Assembly: GCF_001399975.1 (NCBI RefSeq)
Contig: NZ_LKBD01000014.1
Coordinates: forward strand, 33,551-97,550
Source: Pseudoalteromonas sp. P1-9
Lineage (GTDB): Bacteria > Pseudomonadota > Gammaproteobacteria > Enterobacterales > Alteromonadaceae
DNA: 64,000 nucleotides
Direction: 5' to 3'
Part shown: in pieces, positions 41,530 to 49,679 of the stretch
How the letters are laid out: the number at the start of each line of letters is the position of its first letter
Numbering within the stretch: the stretch's first letter is position 1
Translations under genes and position numbers: made by a program
The notes under the pieces: model-generated
The model's database searches: none
The model's input: the letters and a program-made list of their open reading frames with translations, nothing else
What the model was told of the DNA's origin: nothing

Positions 41530-42264
41530 TTAAAGTTGGCTTGGTAACGTTTGCTGGTACTTATTGTAAATTTCAGCCAGTTTTCCTGATTTTTTTAATT
41601 CAGCAAAACGACTATCAAACTGTTTGGCGATTCGTTTACCGCGCTCAGATTTCGAAAACGCCATGTACAAATTCAATGAACCAATATCTACTAATTCAAA
41701 TTCCAATTTATCAGGTTGCTTAGCCAAATGCGTCGCTAAAATTGTGCGAACATCAATCAAGTAGTCAACTCGATTGTGACGCACTAAATTAAAACCACTG
41801 TCAGTGCTTTCGGTCGGTACGCCTTTCACTATAGATTTTAGTTCACCACTTAGTAACTCATTTCGATAACCTGAACGCCAAACCCCAACTAATTCGGGCA
41901 GCTGGGTCAATATCTCAGAATCCAAATAGGCTTTTTTAATTAATACAGAAATTGGTTGGCTTAAAACAATATGCTGCGACATAACATAATTGCTATTTAA
42001 CGGCATTGCGCCGGTAAAATCAGCATTACCCGACTTAACTAATTCAAGTGCTCTCAGCCAAGGCGCATATTGCACATTAAGTTCTTGCCCACTGTGAAAA
42101 ACACTGCGCATTAATTCGTGATACAACCCAGAACCATCTTTATCTGTGTAGTTTGGCCAAGAGTCAGTTACCCAACGAATTGGAGGTTCTATCTCTTTTT
42201 GTTGTGACACACAGCAAGTTGAAAATAACAACAAGCTTAAAAAGCAATAAAATTTAATTTTCAC
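41530..42264 (-). CDS. Periplasmic solute-binding-like protein (family 3)
   Basis: 244 residues with a signal peptide (MKIKFYCFLSLLLFSTCC). The type II periplasmic-binding fold is suggested by WVTDSWPNYTDKDGSG, PWLRALELVKSGNADFTGAM and a C-terminal DSRFAELKKSGKLAEIYNKY. No ABC permease or ATPase genes adjoin, so it may act as a sensor or orphan binding protein; in Alteromonadales many such orphan proteins exist. Divergent from the MoxR gene. Confidence 0.82.
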   Translation of the reverse strand: MKIKFYCFLSLLLFSTCCVSQQKEIEPPIRWVTDSWPNYTDKDGSGLYHELMRSVFHSGQELNVQYAPWLRALELVKSGNADFTGAMPLNSNYVMSQHIVLSQPISVLIKKAYLDSEILTQLPELVGVWRSGYRNELLSGELKSIVKGVPTESTDSGFNLVRHNRVDYLIDVRTILATHLAKQPDKLEFELVDIGSLNLYMAFSKSERGKRIAKQFDSRFAELKKSGKLAEIYNKYQQTLPSQL

Positions 42265-42406
42265 AATGCTTGCCCCAGGATGAATACTACAAAACTAAAC
42301 TAATTTGCTCTTGTTTACTACTTTTAGCTGCAAGTTTGACCTTTACTTAATCACTTATTATGACACACTTACAGATCTTACCAGTTTAATTTTCAAAAGG
42401 TGCCCC

Positions 42407-43243
42407 GTGCAATTTAATGGTACACAAAATTACATCGCGTCAGATTCGCTTAAGCTGGCGGTAAACGCTGCAATTACGCTAGAAAAACCACTTTTAATCA
42501 AAGGTGAACCTGGTACAGGTAAAACCATGCTTGCCGAAGAGCTGGCAAAAGCACTCGATACTGAATTAATTCAGTGGCATATAAAGTCAACAACTAAAGC
42601 ACAACAAGGCTTATATGAATATGACGCTGTATCACGCTTGCGTGATAGCCAACTCGGCGATGAAAAAGTACACGATATTAGCAATTACATTGTTAAAGGA
42701 AAGCTTTGGCAAGCCTTTGAAGCGAACAAACGCCCTATTCTATTAATTGATGAAATCGACAAAGCTGATATCGAGTTTCCAAATGATTTGTTGTTAGAGC
42801 TCGATAAAATGGAGTTCTATGTGTATGAAACACAACAACGCGTAAAAGCAATAGAGCGCCCAATAGTTATTATTACCTCTAACAATGAAAAAGAGTTACC
42901 CGATGCTTTTTTACGCCGCTGTTTTTTCCACTACATAAACTTTCCAACAGCAGAAGAAATGGCACAGATCATTGAGGTTCACCACCCTAACGTGAAACAG
43001 GATTTGCTTGCACAAGCACTACAAGTTTTCTTTGGCTTACGTGATGTAAATGGCCTTAAAAAGAAACCATCTACTAGTGAATTAATCGACTGGCTTAAAT
43101 TGTTACTTGCCGAAGATATAGACGCACAAACCTTGCATGATAAAACTCAAAAAGGCGGACTTATGCCACTTTTTGGTGCACTACTTAAAAATGAGCAAGA
43201 TGTAAGCCTAATCGAAAAACTTGCATTTCTCGCTAAGCGTTAA
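42407..43243 (+). CDS. MoxR-family AAA+ ATPase
   Basis: 278 residues from a GTG preceded by AAAGG; upstream in-frame ATGs are in AT-rich leader. Walker A GEPGTGKT (33-40), Walker B LLIDEIDKAD and sensor region ITSNNEKELPDAFLRRCFF. MoxR ATPases work with von Willebrand factor A proteins as chaperones for metal-cofactor insertion or complex activation. The partner VWA gene follows 5 bp downstream. Target unknown. Confidence 0.92.
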   Translation: MQFNGTQNYIASDSLKLAVNAAITLEKPLLIKGEPGTGKTMLAEELAKALDTELIQWHIKSTTKAQQGLYEYDAVSRLRDSQLGDEKVHDISNYIVKGKLWQAFEANKRPILLIDEIDKADIEFPNDLLLELDKMEFYVYETQQRVKAIERPIVIITSNNEKELPDAFLRRCFFHYINFPTAEEMAQIIEVHHPNVKQDLLAQALQVFFGLRDVNGLKKKPSTSELIDWLKLLLAEDIDAQTLHDKTQKGGLMPLFGALLKNEQDVSLIEKLAFLAKR

Positions 43244-43248
43244 GACTT

Positions 43249-44436
43249 ATGCTGATTGCGTTTTTTTTCACATTAAAAAAACACCGCGTAAATGTGAGCG
43301 TGCGTGAACTGTTAGATTTAATCAATGCATTAAAAAAACAGGTCGTATTTGCCAACATCGACGACTTTTATCATTTGGCAAAACTGTGCTTAGTCAAAGA
43401 CGAAACGCAGTTTGATAGATTTGATCGCGCTTTTGCTGAATATTTTGAAGGGGTTGAGGCTGTTGATGTTTTCTCTAAGCTGCAAACCCAGCATCAACTG
43501 CCCGAAGAGTGGTTAAAAAAGGAATTTGAAAAGTACCTTAGCCAAGAAGAAAAAGACAAAATTGAGGCCCTAGGTGGCCTTGATATACTTATGAAAACCT
43601 TGGCTGAGCGCTTAAAAGAGCAACAAAAGAGGCATGCCGGTGGTAATAAATGGGTTGGCACTGGCGGCACCTCCCCGTTTGGTGCCTACGGTTATAATCC
43701 TGAAGGCATACGTATTGGGCAAGATGGCAACAATCATCGCCGTGCTGTAAAAGTGTGGGATAAACGTCAGTTCAAAAACCTTGACCAAGACGCAGATATT
43801 AGCTCGCGTACCATGAAGCTCGCGCTAAAAAAGCTCAGAAAGTTTGCCCGTAACGGTGAAAGTGACGAGCTTGATTTAAATAACACCATTAGCGCAACAG
43901 CCAAACAAGGCGGTATGCTCGATGTAAAAATGAAACCTGAACGCCACAATGCCGTAAAAGTACTTATGTTCTTTGATATTGGTGGCTCGATGGATGACTA
44001 TATTCACACCTGTGAGCAACTTTTTAGCGCTGCACACTCTGAATTTAAACACCTTGAGTTTTTCTATTTTCATAACTGCTTATATGAAAACGTTTGGCAA
44101 GATAACAAGCGCCGTTACAGTGACATATTGGATACCTTAACAATCATCAACCGCTTTGCAAGCGACTATAAAGTGATTTTTGTTGGTGATGCAACGATGG
44201 GGCCTTACGAGATTGATTACTCCGGTGGCAGTGTTGAACATTGGAATGAAGAGCCAGGCAGAGTATGGCTTGAAAGGATCACGCAACACTTTAGTAATGT
44301 AGTTTGGCTTAATCCACAACCGAAACAATATTGGCACTACTACCCTTCAATTGGCATTATTGAGCACTTAATGGAAAAGCGCATGTTTCCTCTTACGCTA
44401 GATGGGATCGGGCAAGCAATTAAAAGTTTAAATTAG
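43249..44436 (+). CDS. VWA domain protein, CoxE-like, partner of MoxR
   Basis: 395 residues. N-terminal helical domain (1-130), a Gly/Thr-rich turn (131-150), and a C-terminal VWA domain with MIDAS-type FDIGGSMDD (about 242-250). No signal peptide, so cytoplasmic. Together with the preceding MoxR ATPase it forms the widespread MoxR-VWA pair found in proteobacteria, whose client is generally unknown. Ends 35 bp before a MITE copy. Confidence 0.88.
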   Translation: MLIAFFFTLKKHRVNVSVRELLDLINALKKQVVFANIDDFYHLAKLCLVKDETQFDRFDRAFAEYFEGVEAVDVFSKLQTQHQLPEEWLKKEFEKYLSQEEKDKIEALGGLDILMKTLAERLKEQQKRHAGGNKWVGTGGTSPFGAYGYNPEGIRIGQDGNNHRRAVKVWDKRQFKNLDQDADISSRTMKLALKKLRKFARNGESDELDLNNTISATAKQGGMLDVKMKPERHNAVKVLMFFDIGGSMDDYIHTCEQLFSAAHSEFKHLEFFYFHNCLYENVWQDNKRRYSDILDTLTIINRFASDYKVIFVGDATMGPYEIDYSGGSVEHWNEEPGRVWLERITQHFSNVVWLNPQPKQYWHYYPSIGIIEHLMEKRMFPLTLDGIGQAIKSLN

Positions 44437-44470
44437 CGCTTAGTGCGACTTTACTTTATCTCAATTTGAT

Positions 44471-44787
44471 TAGAGCGTGTTGACCTTTACTGTCTATTTC
44501 TGCAGCAGTTTGTTTGGCATTTAAACAAGGCAGAGTGATTGTAGTGTAGTTACTCTACATAAATGAACGATAAAGACTTTGTGCTCCTGCAAAGTCACCT
44601 TACCCTGCATCCATGTAGGGCAACGCAGTATAAACGCCAAATAAGCGCTGCCTAACAGGTTCAACCCAAAGCGTTTTGTTCTTTGTTGTTGCTTCTTGAC
44701 TTAGCTCGCTAGGCCTACAAAGCAACGCCGCGATCAAAAAGCTTTGGATTTGAACAGAATTTAGACCACAAAGATCAACACGCTCTA
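44471..44787. mobile_element. MITE-like inverted-repeat element, 317-bp copy
   Basis: Second copy of the 5645-5910 element, same ends (TAGAGCGTGTTGACCTTT; one mismatch at the right end, which reads AAAGATCAACACGCTCTA). It carries about 50 bp more in the middle, containing two further hairpins: GACTTTG/CAAAGTC (44575-44596) and CCCTGCAT/ATGTAGGG (44603-44620, one G-U pair). TA at both ends. No ORF. Confidence 0.85.
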
Positions 44788-44825
44788 GTAGGATAGAACC
44801 CTAACTATAAAATTAGGCATATAAA

Positions 44826-45218
44826 ATGGATAAACACACTGTTACAGAATACTTTCTGAGTAAGCCTTTCACGACCGTAAGCCAACCATTTGGAGAAGGC
44901 GTAGACGTTTTTAAAGTCAAAGATAAAATGTTTGCGACCCTGTCACTTGGTAACGGTAATGAGAAAGATACAAATGGCAAAATGGCGGGTCACTATTGCA
45001 TTAATTTAAAATGCGATTCCGACGAAGCACTTGCGCTACGCGATATTTTTGACGCTGTTATTCCAGGTTATCATATGAATAAAAAGCTTTGGAATACCGT
45101 GATTCTTGATGGTTCAATGCCAAAAGGTGAGATTGAGCGCCTTATAGACAATTCGTTTTTATTGGTTGTTAGTAAAATGACCAAAGCAGATAGAGAAATG
45201 ATATCACTTCACCTGTAA
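44826..45218 (+). CDS. MmcQ/YjbR family protein
   Basis: 130 residues. VSQPFGEGVDVFKVKDKMFATL and the central PGYHMNKKLWNTV, with W preceding a short beta strand, are typical of YjbR (CyaY-like fold). Commonly called DNA-binding, but the function is not established. Lies directly downstream of the MITE, which might supply upstream sequence for its promoter. Confidence 0.9.
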   Translation: MDKHTVTEYFLSKPFTTVSQPFGEGVDVFKVKDKMFATLSLGNGNEKDTNGKMAGHYCINLKCDSDEALALRDIFDAVIPGYHMNKKLWNTVILDGSMPKGEIERLIDNSFLLVVSKMTKADREMISLHL

Positions 45219-45294
45219 CTCTAAGTATTTGCTTAAAAATAAAAAGGGAGTTAAATAATTAAAACTCCCCACTTATTTTTATTTAAGCAAGCGG

Positions 45295-45801
45295 TCAGTA
45301 GTTTGCAAGGCTTTGCGGATCATATTTTTCAGAATCAAGAACAACATTCACTTCACGGGCTTTTGCATCGAGTTCAGCTTGCCAAATACTTAACTCTTCC
45401 ATCGTAATAGTATTGTCATCAAGCTGCCAAAGCTGACGAGAACCAGCATACGAGTAGTTAATTATCTGCATAGCGATAACATCGCCTTCCTCAACAGCAG
45501 CTTTTAACTTACGCATTTTACGGGTAATGTAATTTAGCTGCTTTTTAAGCTCCCAAACATAAGTCACTTCAGTCATAAAATCGTGATGCTTATATTTTTT
45601 TAGCACGCTACCAATCACCAAACAGCTAATCACGACTCCTGCAAGATTCCAGTGAAAATGACCCCCTTGCTCATTAGGCAAAACGGCGATGAGCCCTTGT
45701 GCAATACCCAAACTACCGACAACGAGTGCCACAATGCAGCCAACAATCACTTTATTTAAATGATTGCGATAACGAGCTTTATTGATCTCTTGTAATTTCA
45801 T
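45295..45801 (-). CDS. DUF3087 family membrane protein
   Basis: 168 residues: basic N-terminus (MKLQEINKARYRNHLNKVI), two transmembrane helices (about 18-40 and 50-65), then a cytoplasmic helical tail. The N-terminal signature fits DUF3087. Function unknown; divergent from azurin. Confidence 0.8.
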   Translation of the reverse strand: MKLQEINKARYRNHLNKVIVGCIVALVVGSLGIAQGLIAVLPNEQGGHFHWNLAGVVISCLVIGSVLKKYKHHDFMTEVTYVWELKKQLNYITRKMRKLKAAVEEGDVIAMQIINYSYAGSRQLWQLDDNTITMEELSIWQAELDAKAREVNVVLDSEKYDPQSLANY

Positions 45802-45876
45802 GCGCGTAAAACCTATAAATTATTCTGACGTGTATCAAGACAAGGCATTTTACCATTTATTAATTGAAACAAAACC

Positions 45877-45904
45877 TTGCAAGTCAGTTGTTAAAACATA
45901 AAAT
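45877..45904 (+). promoter_or_regulatory. Likely sigma70 promoter of azurin
   Basis: TTGCAA (45877-45882) and TAAAAT (45899-45904) with a 16-bp spacer, 37 bp upstream of the azurin start codon. Confidence 0.45.
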
Positions 45905-45940
45905 AAAAACGATTATCAATAGCATTAAATAGGAAGACAC

Positions 45941-46393
45941 ATGAAATATTTAATTAAGTTAAGTTTTATTACGTTAGCGGGAGCACTATTCTCTGCCCAT
46001 GCATCAGCTTCGTGCAAAGCTACACTCGAAGCCAACGATATGATGCAATTCAATCAAAAAACACTGAGCTTTTCTAAAGACTGTAAAGAAATTAGCATTG
46101 AGTTAAAACACGTTGGTAAATTACCTGCCCAAACCATGGGCCATAACGTTGTAGTTGTAGACACAGCGAATATACAGGCTGTTGCAACAGACGGTATGTC
46201 GGCAGGAATCGATAACCAATATGTAAAACAAGGCGATAAGCGCGTATATGGATATTCCAAAGTAATCGGTGGCGGCGAAACAACCACACTCACTTTTGCG
46301 ACTGACAAATTAAAGGCTGGTGGCGACTATTCATTTTTCTGCTCATTCCCAGGCCACTGGGCGATTATGAAAGGTAAGTTAGAGTTCAAATAG
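45941..46393 (+). CDS. azu: Azurin, blue copper protein
   Basis: 150 residues; signal peptide (cleavage near ASA, about 23). With an offset of 22, every azurin landmark fits: disulphide Cys25/Cys48 (mature 3/26), copper ligands His68 (46), Cys134 (112), His139 (117) and axial Met143 (121), and Gly67 (45). Periplasmic electron carrier, likely linked to cytochrome c peroxidase or denitrification-type pathways elsewhere in the genome (inference). Confidence 0.95.
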   Translation: MKYLIKLSFITLAGALFSAHASASCKATLEANDMMQFNQKTLSFSKDCKEISIELKHVGKLPAQTMGHNVVVVDTANIQAVATDGMSAGIDNQYVKQGDKRVYGYSKVIGGGETTTLTFATDKLKAGGDYSFFCSFPGHWAIMKGKLEFK

Positions 46394-46409
46394 GCTGAAA
46401 ATTCCTACT

Positions 46410-46446
46410 GGGCGTTTTTTAAACGCCCTTAAGGACAAATGTCCTT
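46410..46446 (+). terminator. Hairpin pair downstream of azurin
   Basis: GGGCGTTT/AAACGCCC (46410-46428) followed at once by AAGGAC/GTCCTT (46431-46446). No long T run, so termination strength is uncertain; it may also protect the azurin mRNA 3' end. Confidence 0.5.
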
Positions 46447-46634
46447 ACAACAAACATCTACAAAGCACTATATTGGTGAATCACTTTGAAAATACAGTGT
46501 GTAATAATGAACTTTAACGTCATTAAAACGTCATAACTCTGTATTAAGTTAATGGAAATCGCAGGCACCCTGATCCAGTGGCTGTACTTGTAAAACCAGT
46601 GTTTACCCTAAACACTTAGATAAGAGAGTCGAAA

Positions 46635-46805
46635 ATGGACTATTTATATCAAGGATCCAAAATCCATGTGGCATTGCCTGTGGACTTTGCATCCATCAAC
46701 AAAAGCAAGGTGACTTTCGAAGATAAGTCAGGCAACCAACGCGTTGATTTCGAAAATAAAAGCGACGCACGCCAATTCCTTAGCTGGCTAACAAGCCAAA
46801 AATAA
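46635..46805 (+). CDS. Small protein of unknown function, 56 codons
   Basis: Not recognised. Starts MDYLYQGSKIHVALPV and ends ...FLSWLTSQK; balanced acidic/basic composition, no membrane segment, typical of a small cytosolic protein. Supported as a real gene by an upstream purine-rich GAGAG, a strong terminator immediately after the stop and codon use like its neighbours. A hairpin (AGTGTTT/AAACACT, about 46600-46618) lies just upstream of the ribosome site and could regulate translation. An ORF on the other strand (46649-46864) crosses the terminator and is judged a shadow. Confidence 0.65.
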   Translation: MDYLYQGSKIHVALPVDFASINKSKVTFEDKSGNQRVDFENKSDARQFLSWLTSQK

Positions 46806-46832
46806 AAAAACCGCGAAATTCGCGGTTTTTTT
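46804..46832 (+). terminator. Terminator of the 56-codon gene
   Basis: ACCGCGAA/TTCGCGGT stem with A-run and seven T; the stop codon TAA abuts it. Confidence 0.87.
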
Positions 46833-47020
46833 ATGTCTGCTAATAAGTTTGTTAGCTTGGCCAATTAAATAAACCTCACATTTAAACCGCTTACACCAGA
46901 TAAAAATATTTCGCTCTGCTCACATAAGATATAGAGTAAATACTTCATTAAACTGTAAATTAGCTGTAAAACTAAACACTTAACTTAGTACCTTTATTAA
47001 CAACAAAAATAAGGGTACAC

Positions 47021-48043
47021 ATGAAAACCAACGCTATCTCACTACTTGTCGCTGGTGCTATTGCTTGCGCAAGCCAACAAGCAAACGCCTTCTCACAAGA
47101 AACACACAAACGCATTGTTATTGATGCAGTAAACTACATGCAACAAAACCCAAGCTCTACTGAGTATGCCAAGTTGTCCGCATGGGCGTCTCAACTTAAT
47201 TTGTCAGTTGCACAATTGGCTAACCTACTTGGTCAAGCTGCTTACGACGTTGATGATTTTGAAGATACATTCTTTTGTGGCGCAATCACAGGGTCTTGCG
47301 TACAAGCGCCTATTTGGGGCGCAGCTGAGAGCATTGTAAAATACACTAGCTACTGGCACTTTCAAAACCATACCCAAGGCCCTGACCAACACGGCAATGA
47401 CTTTGGTGGTTATAACTACCAAAAACTTACGGTGTGGGGTGACATTGATAATTTAGCCGCAACTTGGTTAAAAGGCGATTACTTGGACGATGGTCGTGGT
47501 GGCGAAACAGGTTGGTTTGGTTCTGACTCAACTAAATATAATAGCTACGGCATTACTGAAGCAAACTACCGTATCGATGGTCACTCACACTACAACATGT
47601 ATGATGACTTTGAAGAAATGCCGTTCCAACCAATTGACCATTTGGGTCAATACTGGTTTCAAAAGTTTGTCGAAAGCAAAAATCCACAGATCCTAGGATT
47701 TGTATTTCACACCACTGATTTACTACAACCACACCACACTTGGGTAACATCTGCATTAAATCACTCTGGTTGGGAATCGTGGGTAAAAGATTACTACGAT
47801 AAAGAGCAGCTAAACGATTTTAGTAAAGTCAGCCAAGCACTTGAATACTACGCAACACTTGATGCAAACCAGCAAGATATTCGTCCTATTCTTACTCAAG
47901 GTGGTGCCCTTTCATATTCACAAGGTGGCATAGTCCTTAACTCAAAAGATCACTACGACCGCGTAAATACCGGGCAAGTTGTGATCCCACATGCCATTGC
48001 TATGGTCGTTCATTTACTTAACCATGCCGTGGTACAGCTATAA
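47021..48043 (+). CDS. Secreted zinc phospholipase C / P1-nuclease-like enzyme
   Basis: 340 residues. Signal peptide ending ANA (21-23) puts Phe24 at mature +1 and His29 at +6. In P1 nuclease Trp1 and His6 are zinc ligands, and the spacing here is the same. Other candidate ligands: Asp cluster YDVDDFED (75-82), His113/His117, and the helix HTTDLLQPHH (230-239), which matches the H..D..QPxH motif of zinc PLC/P1 nucleases. Two cysteines (86, 93) may form a disulphide. Substrate (phospholipid or nucleic acid) cannot be fixed. First gene of a three-gene operon, followed without a gap. Confidence 0.75.
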   Translation: MKTNAISLLVAGAIACASQQANAFSQETHKRIVIDAVNYMQQNPSSTEYAKLSAWASQLNLSVAQLANLLGQAAYDVDDFEDTFFCGAITGSCVQAPIWGAAESIVKYTSYWHFQNHTQGPDQHGNDFGGYNYQKLTVWGDIDNLAATWLKGDYLDDGRGGETGWFGSDSTKYNSYGITEANYRIDGHSHYNMYDDFEEMPFQPIDHLGQYWFQKFVESKNPQILGFVFHTTDLLQPHHTWVTSALNHSGWESWVKDYYDKEQLNDFSKVSQALEYYATLDANQQDIRPILTQGGALSYSQGGIVLNSKDHYDRVNTGQVVIPHAIAMVVHLLNHAVVQL

Positions 48044-49138
48044 ATGAAGTTTTTAGTACTATTAAGCACGCTTTTAGCGTGCTTTGCACACGCTAATGTG
48101 CAATTTAATAACCAAGAAATTGCTTTTATGAACCAATTTTATGTAAAGCAAGGCGAGCAATTAACCAAGCAGCAAACAGAACAAAGGCTTGAAACCTTGT
48201 ATTTTCATCTTGCATTGGCAAAACAAAAAGCACCAACATTATTAGAGCGAGTTTCAAGTGTAGGCTTTAGCACTAACTATCATAAAAAGCGCTATATGAT
48301 CAGCTTATTAGATAATGGAAATGCTAAAGTTTCAGCACCAAACATTGCCCTTAGCAGTGCTGAACTAAAACGGCTACTGGGTAACTACCCTCATAATGGC
48401 GTAGCAACAACGCAACTTTTAGCTAAGTTAACTCAGCCCTTAACTACAAACTATACATTGGCAGATGCCTATAATGATGCATCCATGCAAGCGCGCTTTA
48501 ACTTGCACCAAGGAGATATAAAGCAACTAACTGAACTTGTAAAAGTTGAAACCCATTACCAAACCGTAAAGCAACAACATCAAAACCCAAATGTTCGCTG
48601 GCAGGTACTCGAATCACTCAGTACAAGTCAGGCTATCACGCCGGCACTACTTAACTACCTTGGTGTAAAAGCCAGTATGCATAATGAAAGCCCATACCTC
48701 GAAAGTTTGAAACAACAAATTTCAGCTCCTGAAATTGCAAAATACTACCAACAAAAAAAGCAGCAATTTCGCTACAGCTCAGAAGTAACAGCCGCATCGC
48801 TAATCTTTAGCTCGCAAGAAGCTGCACAAACTGCCTACAAAAATAATGCGCTGCCACAGCAACTGAATAGCAAAAAAGCCGTTATAAAGCGTAAAACGCT
48901 TAACAATAACTTTGTTAATCTAGCTGCATTTAATTTATCAACAAAACAAGGTCCAACACTTTTACGCACACCGAAAAACCAATGGGTGATCATTCAAGTA
49001 TTTGATAAGAAATATGATTACTACCCTGAAAACAGTGAAACCGTTGTTTATCATGCAAAAACCACGCTTGCAACAACACTGGCTAAAAAGCAGTATGCCA
49101 CTGCTAAAAATCAATGGCTCAAAGGCGGCCAATTATGA
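48044..49138 (+). CDS. Exported parvulin/SurA-like protein, degenerate
   Basis: 364 residues with a signal peptide (cleavage near AHA-NV). An N-terminal helical part (about 25-210) recalls the SurA chaperone domain. The C-terminal part contains ISAPEIAKYYQQKKQQFRY, SEVTAASLIFSSQEAAQTAY and PKNQWVIIQVFDKK, in the order of PpiC-type parvulins, but the usual RHIL and GWH residues are altered, so isomerase activity is doubtful. Likely a dedicated periplasmic chaperone for the enzyme encoded directly upstream (inference from position). ATGA overlap with the next gene. Confidence 0.65.
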   Translation: MKFLVLLSTLLACFAHANVQFNNQEIAFMNQFYVKQGEQLTKQQTEQRLETLYFHLALAKQKAPTLLERVSSVGFSTNYHKKRYMISLLDNGNAKVSAPNIALSSAELKRLLGNYPHNGVATTQLLAKLTQPLTTNYTLADAYNDASMQARFNLHQGDIKQLTELVKVETHYQTVKQQHQNPNVRWQVLESLSTSQAITPALLNYLGVKASMHNESPYLESLKQQISAPEIAKYYQQKKQQFRYSSEVTAASLIFSSQEAAQTAYKNNALPQQLNSKKAVIKRKTLNNNFVNLAAFNLSTKQGPTLLRTPKNQWVIIQVFDKKYDYYPENSETVVYHAKTTLATTLAKKQYATAKNQWLKGGQL

Positions 49139-49653
49139 AATTAAAATTACTATTTGCTAGCATAGTTATAGCTTTAATTATCGCGCTTAGTTGGTTTAGC
49201 AATTTGCCAATGAGCCCAAATACATATACTAAAATTAATGCTTCAAAAACCGTGCATTCAAGTGTAAAACCCGCAGCAAAAATACAAACCATTGAAACAA
49301 AAACACCGGTATCGCCCGTTAACAGCCGATTAAAAACAACGTTAAGCAGCCCCGTAAAAACCCATGTTAAAGTGGATATTCCGCCAATATCACTAACTAA
49401 GATAGAGACAAGATTTACCGGTGATTTAGATGATCACGACGCTTACTTAGCGTATGAGAATGAACAAGAAATCGCGTTAAAAACAGCCTATATTCAAGCC
49501 GCCAAAGACAAAGTAAAGCTACTTAATAGCTGGCTTGTCAAAGGCATTGAAGCAGAGTTAGAAGAATCACAACTTGAGTTTGCTAGAGAAAAAATAAAAG
49601 CGCTTGAACAACTAAGCCAAACCTTGGAAGAAGAGCTAAAAAAGGCGAGCTAA
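49135..49653 (+). CDS. Membrane-anchored coiled-coil protein of unknown function
   Basis: 172 residues. N-terminal transmembrane anchor (about 2-22, LKLLFASIVIALIIALSWF), Lys/Thr/Pro-rich periplasmic linker (about 25-85), and a C-terminal Glu/Lys/Leu-rich helix (about 95-170). The layout (anchor, linker, helices) resembles lipase-specific foldases but is about half their size, and no family motif is seen. Translationally coupled to the parvulin-like gene by ATGA. The stop codon lies in the loop of the operon terminator. Confidence 0.65.
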   Translation: MKLKLLFASIVIALIIALSWFSNLPMSPNTYTKINASKTVHSSVKPAAKIQTIETKTPVSPVNSRLKTTLSSPVKTHVKVDIPPISLTKIETRFTGDLDDHDAYLAYENEQEIALKTAYIQAAKDKVKLLNSWLVKGIEAELEESQLEFAREKIKALEQLSQTLEEELKKAS

Positions 49654-49667
49654 ATGCTCGCCTTTTT
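49641..49667 (+). terminator. Terminator of the exported-enzyme operon, overlapping the stop codon
   Basis: GGCGAGC (49644-49650) pairs with GCTCGCC (49656-49662); the loop TAAAT contains the stop codon; five T follow. Confidence 0.85.
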
Positions 49668-49679
49668 CTGTATCAATTT

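Noticed and set aside
45898..45925. Fur-box-like sequence (ACGATTATCAATAG) before azurin
   Set aside because: Only one half-site resembles the consensus; not enough to call.
46649..46864. 71-codon frame on the minus strand
   Set aside because: It crosses the terminator at 46804-46832 and is antisense to the better supported 56-codon gene.
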